Positions 1 to 7,305 of a DNA stretch of 13,870 nucleotides are shown one piece after another; position 1 is the stretch's first letter, and the number at the start of each line of letters is the position of its first letter. Origin of the DNA: Porticoccaceae bacterium (GTDB lineage Bacteria > Pseudomonadota > Gammaproteobacteria > Pseudomonadales > Porticoccaceae); NCBI GenBank assembly GCA_023229065.1, contig JALNZZ010000047.1:1-13870 (forward strand), given 5' to 3'. Below the pieces are notes generated by a model. The model was not told the origin of the DNA. It was given only the letters and a program-made list of their open reading frames with translations, and did no database searches. The position numbers and the translations under genes are program-made.

Positions 1-80
1 TTGAGATACGCCTTTTCAGTAAATTCGGCGAGGGAGCGACGCTCCACGCCCTCCAGGCTGAGGTCCAGATTATCGGTCAT
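1..80 (-). CDS. parC: DNA topoisomerase IV subunit A, N-terminal fragment (runs off the window)
   Basis: Only the first 26 codons and two bases are inside the window. They begin at an ATG and read MTDNLDLSLEGVERRSLAEF followed by TEKAYL. This matches the start of Pseudomonas-type ParC (recalled as M-S-E-S-LDLSL-GVERRSLAEFTEQAYLNYSMY). ParC is the DNA-cleaving, rejoining subunit of topoisomerase IV, which decatenates daughter chromosomes together with ParE, encoded on the same strand at 2446-4335. The active-site tyrosine and the quinolone-resistance region lie outside the window. A weak GGA sits six bases before the ATG. The gene is 81 bases downstream of the phytase-esterase-like gene on the same strand, so it may be co-transcribed or use the weak promoter proposed at 108-136. 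Identity is strong despite the short length because the N-terminal run is highly conserved. Confidence 0.9.
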   Translation of the reverse strand, partial: MTDNLDLSLEGVERRSLAEFTEKAYL

Positions 81-107
81 AGATTGTCCATGCGGAGGTT
101 GCAAGCA

Positions 108-136
108 AATATAGGCAAATTAAGGTTGCTGTTCAG
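108..136 (-). promoter_or_regulatory. possible sigma-70 promoter for parC
   Basis: On the minus strand TATATT (108-113, five of six matches to the -10 consensus) lies 17 bases downstream of CTGAAC (131-136, about three of six matches to the -35 consensus). The start of transcription would fall about 20 bases before the parC ATG. The region is clearly AT-richer than its surroundings. The -35 is poor, so this is only a candidate. Confidence 0.3.
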
Positions 137-161
137 GTTTTTGTGGCACTTGGCGACGAAC

Positions 162-1163
162 TCAGGGCACCCCTTCCAGCCAGCCCCCCGGCGGTGCCGC
201 GAAGTGCCATACCGTGGGCCGAGCCTCGCCGTCGACACGCACCAGATCGTTGTTGTCGACACCGATCCAGACGCCGCTGTCATCCAGCCACAAAGCTTCC
301 GCCAAACCATAAGGGCTCTCGTAGCGGCGCGACTCGGCGAGAGCGGCGTCGGCATAAGACCAACAGCGCTCCAGGGCACCGCTGTCCGGGTCCCGGCGGC
401 ACACCCGGTGGGCGAGCCGCTCCAGGGTAAACAGCCTGTCGCCATAGAGCGCCAGGGCGGAAAAGTCCGCAGGTCTGGTATCTGGGCCCAAGGCCGGCGG
501 CGGTCGAATCAGCTTGTCTTCTGCCAGCAGAATACAGCCCGCCGCGCAGCTGCCGTCACCGTCCAGATCCACCCGCAGAATACCGCGGCCCTGGCGCTCC
601 GCAGCCAGCCACAGGCGGGTACCATCAGCGCTTACAGCGACTCCCTCGTAGAGCGCATTGACGCGCTGCAACAACCCCGCTTCGCGCGCTGCGGCCACCA
701 TGCTCGAAGGCAAATCCAGCCAGGTGCTGGAACCATCCACTGCCAACTTGAGCACTGCAGCATAGGACTCGCTCACCAGATAGCGAGTACCACTGTCATC
801 GCAGCTGATCCCTTCCAGGTCCAGCTGCCCGGTAAGTATGCCTCTGGCCTTGGCGGCCAGCACCAGGAATGACGGCAGCCCGGCATCCGGTGGTGACGGC
901 GCACTGAACTCTTCCGCCACTGCGCGCCACTCATTGTCTTCCGCCACCAAACGATAGATGCGCTCGTCCTCGCGGTCGGAAACAGCCCACCAGCTGTCGC
1001 CACAACGGGCAAGGCCGGACAGATTGCCACCGACCATACCTTCGACAGGATATTCTGCCAGCAGCTCAAGTGGAGGCGAGGCGGGTTCACTGTGCCCGGC
1101 CCAAGCGGTAGCTGCCAGCAGAGAGAAGACCAACCCCATGACATTCAACACTGTGTGTACCAT
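162..1163 (-). CDS. exported esterase-like activity of phytase family protein
   Basis: This is a predicted secreted or periplasmic protein of 333 residues, assigned by its overall pattern to the 'esterase-like activity of phytase' family, a beta-propeller-type fold. The substrate is unknown. The N-terminus has a typical signal peptide (hydrophobic core at about residues 8-20, likely cut after Ala-Trp-Ala near residue 22). Family-like blocks are D-L-E-G-I-S near 115-120, N-A-L-Y-E-G-V-A-V-S near 169-178 and a C-terminal YGLAEALWLDDSGVWIGVDN block. The frame stays open upstream to 1331, but the ATG at 1163 is preferred because GAGG lies just before it (a short three-base gap) and it gives a clean signal peptide; ATG 1139 would also keep one. 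It lies between the two topoisomerase IV subunit genes on the same strand; from memory Pseudomonas has a similar gene next to parC. A housekeeping role is suggested only by that conservation. Confidence 0.75.
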   Translation of the reverse strand: MVHTVLNVMGLVFSLLAATAWAGHSEPASPPLELLAEYPVEGMVGGNLSGLARCGDSWWAVSDREDERIYRLVAEDNEWRAVAEEFSAPSPPDAGLPSFLVLAAKARGILTGQLDLEGISCDDSGTRYLVSESYAAVLKLAVDGSSTWLDLPSSMVAAAREAGLLQRVNALYEGVAVSADGTRLWLAAERQGRGILRVDLDGDGSCAAGCILLAEDKLIRPPPALGPDTRPADFSALALYGDRLFTLERLAHRVCRRDPDSGALERCWSYADAALAESRRYESPYGLAEALWLDDSGVWIGVDNNDLVRVDGEARPTVWHFAAPPGGWLEGVP

Positions 1164-1304
1164 GACCCTCAACGGCGACGGCTCAGTCGCCTCTCGGCAA
1201 CTAGACAGGGTGCGCCCAAATCGCTCCCACCGAAATGCAAAGAACCCAAAGTGGGCCATGGTAGCATACCGGTTACAGCGCGTTGACTCTGTGCCCGACA
1301 AGCG

Positions 1305-1347
1305 AAAAAAAAGCTCCCCAGCCTGCGACAACAGTAGCTGAACACCC
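1305..1347 (-). terminator. possible weak intrinsic terminator after the amidohydrolase gene
   Basis: Downstream of the amidohydrolase stop the minus strand carries an imperfect stem (TTCAGC pairing with GCTGGG, including G-U pairs, around a 14-base loop). It is followed by GAGC and a run of eight T residues (complement of A 1305-1312). The T tract is striking, but the stem is weak, so efficiency would be low and the phytase-like gene may still be partly co-transcribed. Confidence 0.3.
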
Positions 1348-1351
1348 TATT

Positions 1352-2362
1352 TTAAATTTTATAGACATCCGCAGCCGTTCTGCTGAACAGCCAGTCCTTT
1401 TCGCCCTCCGAGCACCCGCGAGTGATGATCTTGAAGGCATTCCAGGTGGCACCGTAGCTGCCAGCGGCCTGGTCGGGCGGGAAGTTGCTCTCAAACATGC
1501 AGCGTCGGGCAGTGAACTTTTCGATGCAGGTTTCCATATAGGGACGCCATCTTTCGGCAAGGGTTTGTGACGAGGCACCTTCGCTGACGTTGTCGATGCT
1601 CCGGTATATGTCCATACCCATCCCGCCCAGTTTGATACACACATTGGGCCTGAGTGCCAGCTCACCAATCTTGGCGCTCCACTCGGCCCGGACCTCGTTT
1701 TCACGACCAGCGTAAGCGCCGCGATACTCTGGTGTGCCGATATGGTCGAGTATGATCGAGAGCTCAGGGAGAGCGTCGGCCAGGCTGATCAGGTCGTCGA
1801 GCTGGTGATGCAGACACCAGACATCCAGACTCAGCCCCATGCCAGCGAGCACCCGTGCACCTTGCCGAAACTGGGGGCGCAACATAACGCCCCGAACACC
1901 GGGGTCACTGGGGCCTCCGAACAGATTGGACTCACTGAATACGGTATGGCAGCGAATTCCTCGAAAACGCTCACCAGCCACCGCCAGATGCGCTTCGAGA
2001 ACAGGCTCAACAGCAGCCCCCAACATCAGATCAGCGCGACCAACGATGCGGTGGGCAAAGCGACAGGGGCCATAGCCGCCACTGGCGCTCATCGCCGCAA
2101 TGCCATTGGCAAACTCTGTCTCGCCAACTGGCGCAAGCTCTGGCGGGCCATCAACCCGGTACATGGTAAGGCACTCGGCAAACACCGTGTGGGTGATGTT
2201 GTGGCCACTGCGGTTAACCATGTCGAGAGCTTCATGGAATAGAAACCGATGCGACGACCGCAGCGTACCCGATTCAGGAAGTAGCTCCCAATGATGAAGG
2301 TGTGGGTCGATGATCGGCCGCTGTGGATCAATTGGTTGCTCTTCCACCGCCTGTCTAGTCAT
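1352..2362 (-). CDS. amidohydrolase-2 family metal-dependent hydrolase
   Basis: A 336-residue TIM-barrel hydrolase of the amidohydrolase-2 type (the group of L-fuconolactonase and 2-pyrone-4,6-dicarboxylate lactonase). The metal-binding H-x-H is visible at residues 21 and 23 (IIDPHLHHW). Later barrel strands carry CLHHQ, ILDHIGTP and FESNFPPD, the last in the position usually written G-S-N/D-x-P and supplying the last acidic or polar metal contact. There is no signal peptide, so it is probably cytoplasmic. The frame is open back to 2416, but the ATG at 2362 has GAGAGG five bases upstream and removes an unconserved basic leader. It is on the parE strand, 83 bases downstream of parE, with a good promoter in the gap, so it can be expressed independently. 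The family acts on lactones and carboxylated rings; the substrate here cannot be named. Confidence 0.85.
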   Translation of the reverse strand: MTRQAVEEQPIDPQRPIIDPHLHHWELLPESGTLRSSHRFLFHEALDMVNRSGHNITHTVFAECLTMYRVDGPPELAPVGETEFANGIAAMSASGGYGPCRFAHRIVGRADLMLGAAVEPVLEAHLAVAGERFRGIRCHTVFSESNLFGGPSDPGVRGVMLRPQFRQGARVLAGMGLSLDVWCLHHQLDDLISLADALPELSIILDHIGTPEYRGAYAGRENEVRAEWSAKIGELALRPNVCIKLGGMGMDIYRSIDNVSEGASSQTLAERWRPYMETCIEKFTARRCMFESNFPPDQAAGSYGATWNAFKIITRGCSEGEKDWLFSRTAADVYKI

Positions 2363-2389
2363 ACGCGCCTCTCGTTTTTCTTTTGCACG

Positions 2390-2418
2390 ACTATAGGCAT
2401 ATCCCGCGACCGGCACAA
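2390..2418 (-). promoter_or_regulatory. sigma-70-like promoter for the amidohydrolase gene
   Basis: On the minus strand TTGTGC (2413-2418) is separated by exactly 17 bases from TATAGT (2390-2395, five of six matches to the consensus -10). Transcription would start near 2383, about 20 bases before the ATG at 2362, just leaving room for the GAGAGG ribosome site. This suggests the hydrolase is not merely a tail gene of the parE operon. Confidence 0.5.
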
Positions 2419-2445
2419 TCCTTGACCGGGCGGTAAGGCTTTACA

Positions 2446-4335
2446 TCACACCAGTACCTCAGCCAGATCTCCCTTGCTCTCCAGCCACGTCTTGCGGTCG
2501 CCGGCCCGCTTTTTGGCCAGTAGCATATCCATGATTTCTTCGGTGCTGGCACCGTCATCAATCGATAACTGCACCAGCCGCCGGGTATCGGGATCCATGG
2601 TGGTTTCCCGCAGCTGCAGGGGGTTCATCTCACCCAGCCCCTTGAAGCGGGTGACTTGGGGTTTGCCGCGCTTTTTCTCTGCCTCCAGGCGTTCAAGGAT
2701 AGCGTCCCGCTCCACCTCGTCGAGGGCATAGAACACTTCCTTGCCGAGATCGATACGATACAGGGGCGGCATGGCTACATAAATGTGGCCGGCTTCCACC
2801 AGGGGCCGGAAGTGACGCACAAACAGCGCGCACAGCAGAGTGGCGATATGGAGGCCGTCGGAATCGGCATCGGCGAGGATACAGACCTTGCCGTAGCGCA
2901 GCTGGCTGATATCTGCAGCGCCCGGATCCACCCCGATGGCGACGGCGATATCGTGAACTTCCTGGGAGGCCAGGACATCGCCGCCGTCCACCTCCCAGGT
3001 ATTCAGGATCTTGCCCCGCAGCGGCATGATGGCCTGGAACTCCCGGTCGCGGGCCTGTTTGGCAGAGCCGCCGGCAGAGTCGCCCTCCACCAAAAACAAC
3101 TCGGAAGCCATGGAATCACCGCTGGCGCAGTCAGCCAGCTTGCCCGGCAGAGCCGGGCCGGCAGTGACTTTTTTGCGCGCCACCTTCTTGCTGGTGCGCA
3201 GGCGGCGTTGAGCACTGCTGATACACAGCTCAGCCAGTTTTTCGGCATCGCCTGTGTGCTGATTGAGCCACAGACTAAAGGCGTCCTTGACAACGCCGGA
3301 CACAAACACCGCAGCCTCCCGTGATGACAGGCGCTCCTTGGTCTGGCCGGAAAACTGTGGGTCGCCCATTTTGAAGGACAGCACATGGCTGCACTGGTCC
3401 CAAATATCGTCAGGAGCCAACTTTACACCGCGGGGCAGCAGGTTGCGGAACTCACAGAACTCCCGCATGGCTTCGAGCAGCCCCGTGCGCAGACCATTGA
3501 CGTGAGTGCCTCCTTGCACCGTAGGAATCAGGTTGACGTAACTCTCCTGGATCAGCGCCCCGCCCTCAGGCTGCCACTGGACAGCCCAGTCCACCGCTTC
3601 GATCTTGCCCGCAAAGGCCCCCACAAATGGTTGGGCCGGCACCGTCTCCCACTCGGCTGTAGCACTGGTGAGGTAGTCTGCAAGACCGTCCTGATAGAGC
3701 CATACGTCGGTATCACCACTGGCTTCGTCGAGAAAAGTGACCTCCAGCCCCGGGCACAACACCGCTTTGGCTCGCAGCACATGGCGCAACCGTGACAGGG
3801 AAAACTTTACCGTGTCGAAATATTTGGCATTGGGCCAGAATTGCACGCGAGTGCCTGTATTGCGCTTGCCACAGCTGTCGATTACAGCCAGATCGCTGGC
3901 CTTGTTACCGTCGGCAAAAGCAATCCGATGGACATTGCCCCCCCGGCGAATAACCACTTCCAGGCGCGAAGACAAAGCATTCACTACCGACACCCCCACT
4001 CCATGCAGGCCGCCGGAGAACTGGTAGTTCTTGCTGGAAAACTTGCCTCCAGCATGGAGAGTGGAAAGAATCACTTCCACTCCGGGCTTACCCTGCTCCG
4101 GGTGAATATCCACCGGCATGCCGCGACCGTCGTCGGTCACTGACAGGGAACCATCGCGGTGCAGAACAACGTCAATCTTGCGGGCATGACCGGCAAGGGC
4201 CTCGTCGACACTATTGTCGATCACTTCCTGGGCCAAATGGTTGGGTCTGGAGGTGTCGGTATACATACCGGGGCGCTTGCGCACCGGGTCAAGGCCAGTG
4301 AGAACCTCGATATCTTCCGCTGTGTAATTACTCAT
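2446..4335 (-). CDS. parE: DNA topoisomerase IV subunit B
   Basis: ParE is the ATPase subunit of topoisomerase IV. At 629 residues it is essentially the length of the E. coli protein (630). Visible in order are the GHKL ATPase motifs EVIDNSVDEALAGHA (37-51, with the Mg-binding Asn41), DDGRGMPVD (68-76) and the glycine-rich lid GGLHGVGVSVVNAL (108-121). Then come YVNLIPTVQGGTHVNGL (266-282), the ATP-contacting QTK with Lys333, the TOPRIM EGDSAGGSAKQARDRE (417-432), DADSD (489-493) and RFKGLGEMNP (563-572). EGDSAGGSAKQARDRE and LNTWEV follow topoisomerase IV rather than GyrB, and the length lacks the proteobacterial GyrB insertion. The ATG overlaps the yqiA stop in an ATGA, implying translational coupling in the nudF-yqiB-cpdA-yqiA-parE operon. 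No obvious disruption is seen in the quinolone/novobiocin-relevant motifs. Confidence 0.97.
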   Translation of the reverse strand: MSNYTAEDIEVLTGLDPVRKRPGMYTDTSRPNHLAQEVIDNSVDEALAGHARKIDVVLHRDGSLSVTDDGRGMPVDIHPEQGKPGVEVILSTLHAGGKFSSKNYQFSGGLHGVGVSVVNALSSRLEVVIRRGGNVHRIAFADGNKASDLAVIDSCGKRNTGTRVQFWPNAKYFDTVKFSLSRLRHVLRAKAVLCPGLEVTFLDEASGDTDVWLYQDGLADYLTSATAEWETVPAQPFVGAFAGKIEAVDWAVQWQPEGGALIQESYVNLIPTVQGGTHVNGLRTGLLEAMREFCEFRNLLPRGVKLAPDDIWDQCSHVLSFKMGDPQFSGQTKERLSSREAAVFVSGVVKDAFSLWLNQHTGDAEKLAELCISSAQRRLRTSKKVARKKVTAGPALPGKLADCASGDSMASELFLVEGDSAGGSAKQARDREFQAIMPLRGKILNTWEVDGGDVLASQEVHDIAVAIGVDPGAADISQLRYGKVCILADADSDGLHIATLLCALFVRHFRPLVEAGHIYVAMPPLYRIDLGKEVFYALDEVERDAILERLEAEKKRGKPQVTRFKGLGEMNPLQLRETTMDPDTRRLVQLSIDDGASTEEIMDMLLAKKRAGDRKTWLESKGDLAEVLV

Positions 4336-4910
4336 AAAGTGTTGTCATTCCAAAACTGGAGGATGTCCGGAAAAAAGCGTTCGAACCCCTGAAAAGCGTG
4401 ATCACCACCTTGTTCGACAGTGAGTCGACAGTCCCGATACTTGTCGAGGGCATGGCGATAATCCAGCACTTCGTCGCCACTTTGCAGCAATACCCAGAGA
4501 TTGTTCGGTGTCGGCAGGGGATCAACTTCCCAGCGGACAAAAGCATCTACGTGGTGCTGCTCGAACAGGTACTCTTCGCCGGTGTGAAAGTTTTTCTGCT
4601 GCCCCACCAGGTAGTCTCGCCCCAACCAGGGACGCACGGCCGGGTTAATCAGCACCCCTTTGCAACCGACGGTTTGCGCTACCCAGGTGGCATAGAAGCC
4701 ACCCATGGAGCTGCCCACCACCAGACTGTTTTCTGTCAGCGTATGCTCACACAGGGCTGTCAGTGTCGCCATCGCCTCTTCCGGGAATGGGCTCAACAAG
4801 GGACAGTGAAAGTGCACCTCGGGGTGAGTGCTCGCCAACCACTGACGAAACTGGACGGACTTGTGGGACTGGGGAGAACTATTGAAGCCATGGAGATACA
4901 ACAGATTCAT
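4332..4910 (-). CDS. yqiA: YqiA-type alpha/beta-hydrolase esterase
   Basis: A 192-residue protein of the UPF0227/YqiA esterase family (E. coli YqiA is 193 residues). The E. coli protein is known to hydrolyse short-chain esters; the natural substrate is unknown. Visible are the oxyanion-side N-terminus MNLLYLHGFNSS, the nucleophile elbow G-S-S-M-G with Ser68, an acid candidate in QSGDEVLDY (Asp146) and the histidine in GGDHAFQGFE (His171), a complete Ser-Asp-His triad. There is no signal peptide, so it is cytoplasmic. The ATG at 4910 has GGAG six bases upstream; a TTG four codons earlier overlaps that site and is rejected. It overlaps parE by 4 bases and follows cpdA after 51 bases, exactly the conserved enterobacterial order. 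Confidence 0.93.
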   Translation of the reverse strand: MNLLYLHGFNSSPQSHKSVQFRQWLASTHPEVHFHCPLLSPFPEEAMATLTALCEHTLTENSLVVGSSMGGFYATWVAQTVGCKGVLINPAVRPWLGRDYLVGQQKNFHTGEEYLFEQHHVDAFVRWEVDPLPTPNNLWVLLQSGDEVLDYRHALDKYRDCRLTVEQGGDHAFQGFERFFPDILQFWNDNTL

Positions 4911-4961
4911 GGGGCACTCCAAACCAGTGAGGCGGGGATTATAGCCATCGGCGCCGGTCAG

Positions 4962-5768
4962 TTAATAGCCGCCGGCAGCGACGTCTACCCGTTCCTGACT
5001 GTCGACGATCACCGTGATCCCCGTCTCTACCCTGCCGCTCTCGTAGAAGTCGATCCAGCGAAACGCCGGAGGTGCCTGGACTAGGGCAAAGTCGTTACTA
5101 CCGGGGGCAAACTGCACACTAGTGGAGGGCGCGGTATAGAGCGGAACCCCGGCAAAGTCCACTTCCTTCTCCTGGTGAACATGGCCGCTGAACAGCGCCT
5201 TCACATTCCGGCGACGGCGCAGAATCGCAGCCAGTGCTTCGCCATTGGCGACCTGGTGGCGATCCAGCCAGCGACAACCAATACTGGTCGGCGGATGATG
5301 CATAAAAATTGCCGCTGGATGATCCGCAAGAGTATCGAGCGCGGCCTCCAGCGCCGCCAGCTGATGACTGTCGATCAAGCCCCCCACTGCTCCCGGCACG
5401 GCAGTATTGAGACACAACAATCGCCACGGTCCCACGGCAATCAGCGGCTCAAAGGGCGGCAGTTGCCCGTTGTCACGCATACCAGCAAAGTCGTCGTGGT
5501 TGCCCGGCAGCCAGTGGTAGGGCAGCCCCAGCAAACTCATCCCCTGACCAAACAGCTGGTAGGCCAGTGTCGCTCCGTCGGCAGCGATATCCCCTGTCAC
5601 CAGCACGCGGTCGATGGTATCGGCCTGTCGAGCGAGCTGGCGAAGCACTTCGTGAAAGCTGTACCAGGGACGCAGCCCTGCCAGCCGAAAGTCAGCGTCG
5701 GGGCCGAGATGACAGTCACTGATCTGCACGAGGCGGTGCAGACGCGCCGCCGGAGTGGTATTTGACAC
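4962..5768 (-). CDS. cpdA: 3',5'-cyclic AMP phosphodiesterase
   Basis: CpdA hydrolyses cAMP to AMP in the cytoplasm and so tunes Crp/Vfr-type control. All class III metallophosphoesterase motifs are present in the 268-residue form: D-x-H at 18-20 (ISDCHL), TGDIAADG (Asp60), GNHDD (Asn90, His91), FMHHPP (His157-158) and SGHVHQE (His196, His198). The start is a choice. GTG at 5768 has an excellent GAGAGG six bases upstream and gives a short tail before the first beta strand. ATG at 5798, ten codons earlier, has GGAG at a short spacing and would give 278 residues, closer to the E. coli length of 275. I chose the GTG on the ribosome site. The gene lies between the DUF1249 gene and yqiA as in E. 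coli and Pseudomonas. Confidence 0.93.
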   Translation of the reverse strand: MSNTTPAARLHRLVQISDCHLGPDADFRLAGLRPWYSFHEVLRQLARQADTIDRVLVTGDIAADGATLAYQLFGQGMSLLGLPYHWLPGNHDDFAGMRDNGQLPPFEPLIAVGPWRLLCLNTAVPGAVGGLIDSHQLAALEAALDTLADHPAAIFMHHPPTSIGCRWLDRHQVANGEALAAILRRRRNVKALFSGHVHQEKEVDFAGVPLYTAPSTSVQFAPGSNDFALVQAPPAFRWIDFYESGRVETGITVIVDSQERVDVAAGGY

Positions 5769-5810
5769 GGTCTCCCTCTCGATTGGGTTCTCCAGCATAC
5801 TCTCCAGGCG

Positions 5811-5838
5811 CTGTAACCCTTCCAGCACTGTAACCCTT
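5811..5838. repeat. 11-base direct repeat upstream of cpdA
   Basis: CTGTAACCCTT occurs at 5811-5821 and again at 5828-5838, a 17-base period with six bases between copies. It lies in the 98-base gap between the DUF1249 stop and the chosen cpdA start. It may be a small tandem duplication or a paired binding site. No known operator is recognised. Confidence 0.6.
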
Positions 5839-5866
5839 GACAGCGGGAGGAAGCGTTAAGACCTGT

Positions 5867-6319
5867 TCATCCAGTGGCAGCAAAAGAGGCATTCACAGCG
5901 TAGCCAGCGTCCGCGACAAGCGCTAGCCACTCAGCCAAAAAGCGGTTCCACTGGGCTTTTTCATCGGGCTGGTGCATAACACGGTTCGGGTAAGAGTAGC
6001 GCGGATAGATGCGGTGGACACCATCAAATCCCACTACCTCGGCCAATTCTGCGTCGCGGTAAAGACGCACCCGTATCAACGGCAGGTTCAGCCACGGTGC
6101 CTGGGCAGGTGTCTGTTCGGCGATTTCCACTTCGAGTGTATAGGGCGCACGATCCCGTACACGGACGACAAACTCGCGGCGCCGATCTGAGCTGCCGCAG
6201 GCGTCGAGCACAAAAATATGCCGATCAGCCGTATCGAGGTCAGGGCACAACCCCAGCAGACGCCGGTAGTTCAGTTCACAGTCCGCCATAAAGGCTTTGA
6301 GGTCGATCTTGTAGCGCAA
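5867..6319 (-). CDS. yqiB: DUF1249 family protein (YqiB-like)
   Basis: A 150-residue cytoplasmic protein of unknown function, recognised by similarity to E. coli YqiB (140 residues). Shared features are the N-terminal C-E-x-N-Y/F-x-x-L block (residues 14-21), LP-I-x-V-R-L-Y-R/H-D-A-x-x-A-E-V (79-95), the R-Y-x-Y-P-N-x-x-x-H-Q-x-D-E-K core (107-121) and the F-L-A-E/D-W-L end (127-132). The only upstream initiator in frame is a TTG at 6319. The next ATG is eleven codons in and would cut into the conserved beginning, so a TTG start is proposed, with only a weak GGA/AGAG upstream. It sits between nudF (94 bases upstream) and cpdA in a conserved operon. Nothing in the sequence suggests a catalytic activity. 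Confidence 0.88.
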   Translation of the reverse strand: MRYKIDLKAFMADCELNYRRLLGLCPDLDTADRHIFVLDACGSSDRRREFVVRVRDRAPYTLEVEIAEQTPAQAPWLNLPLIRVRLYRDAELAEVVGFDGVHRIYPRYSYPNRVMHQPDEKAQWNRFLAEWLALVADAGYAVNASFAATG

Positions 6320-6413
6320 AACTCTGTATTCCGTATGGCAGTAGCAGGATTAAGGAAGGTGCCGAGTACCTGGTGAGCAGCCTTTGGCCAGCTCCGGTTT
6401 CTCTTTCGGCAGA

Positions 6414-7028
6414 TCAGCTCCCCCTGGCAAGCCGCTCATGATGCAGGGCCAGCCATTGTAAGGCAATGATCAATGGCGCATTGTTACATAGGCCAGCCTC
6501 CAGACCCGCCAGGGCCTCAGCGCGGTCAAAGAGGTGAACCCGGATATCCTCGTGCTCCTCGGCCAGGCCGTGGATACCACCGACGCCGTCGAGATCCGCC
6601 AAGGCGCAGAACAATGTCATGCGCTCATCACTGCCCCCAGGACTGACCAGGTAATCGCACAGTGGCACCAGCTCTGCGCTGGTAATACCGGCTTCCTCCG
6701 CCAATTCTCGATGTGCTACCGCCTCCGGTGACTCCCCATTTTCCACCATGCCTGCCACCAACTCCAGCTGCCAGGGACTCTCGGGATCGCTCAGCGCACC
6801 CACCCTGAACTGTTCCACCAGCGCAATTCGATCGTGGCGCGGCTCCCAGGGTAAAACCCCAACAGCGTGACCTCGTTCGAATAACTCTCGGCGAACTTCG
6901 CCACTCCAACCCCCGCCAAACAGCCGGTGACGGACACGGTACTCCACCATCTTGAAGAACCCCTGAAACAGGGTATTGCGCGCCAGAACCTGATAGTCGG
7001 CCCCGGAAAATAGTCGCTTGCCAAACAT
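6414..7028 (-). CDS. nudF: ADP-ribose pyrophosphatase (Nudix hydrolase)
   Basis: NudF cleaves ADP-ribose to AMP and ribose 5-phosphate, limiting free ADP-ribose. The 204-residue protein carries a perfect Nudix box, G-x5-E-x7-REUxEExGU: Gly93, Glu99, Arg107-Glu108, Glu111-Glu112, Gly114, Ile115. ADP-ribose-type Nudix features are the preceding W-Q-L-E-L-V-A-G-M (86-94) and the later Y-L-V-S-P-G-G-S-D-E (126-135), where the proline lies about 15 residues beyond the box. The ATG at 7028 has AGGGAAG about five bases upstream. It is the first gene of the minus-strand nudF-yqiB-cpdA-yqiA-parE run and is divergent from tolC, as in E. coli. Confidence 0.95.
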   Translation of the reverse strand: MFGKRLFSGADYQVLARNTLFQGFFKMVEYRVRHRLFGGGWSGEVRRELFERGHAVGVLPWEPRHDRIALVEQFRVGALSDPESPWQLELVAGMVENGESPEAVAHRELAEEAGITSAELVPLCDYLVSPGGSDERMTLFCALADLDGVGGIHGLAEEHEDIRVHLFDRAEALAGLEAGLCNNAPLIIALQWLALHHERLARGS

Positions 7029-7305
7029 TCGATCTTCCCTATGAGAACATGAACTGACCTGGTTGCTCGAAGCCCGGGCTGCCCGGTCACAAACCTAGGT
7101 GCTTGCTGATTCGGACTTAGGGGCTATGCGTTGCATCTCACTGCGCAAGTAAGGGTACAACGGCAGACACCCTCGCTGCCTTTGCGCTATCATGGCCTTC
7201 TTTTTTTCAGCCCGGAAAACATTCGACGCCGGATCTCCAAGCCAGAAACCCAACCCAGCAAATAGTGCCTGCCCAAGGGCCACCAAGAAGGAACCCTCGG
7301 ATATC
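7029..7305. promoter_or_regulatory. divergent intergenic region between nudF and tolC
   Basis: This 277-base gap must hold the promoters for both the nudF operon and tolC. A possible tolC promoter is CAGACA (7164-7169), an 18-base spacer and TATCAT (7188-7193), giving a leader of roughly 105 bases. A run of eight T residues follows at 7200-7207. On the nudF side a small GC hairpin (CCGGG-CTG-CCCGG, 7074-7086) is visible but no convincing -10/-35 pair. No mar/rob-type box or riboswitch was recognised. The ribosome site for tolC is AAGGA about a dozen bases before the ATG, rather far. Confidence 0.4.

Noticed and set aside
84..872. 262-residue plus-strand open frame at the left edge.
   Set aside because: Antisense to the phytase-esterase-like gene, with shadow-type composition and no recognisable motif.
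3263..4143. Several plus-strand open frames within parE.
   Set aside because: Mutually overlapping and antisense to a complete, motif-perfect parE.
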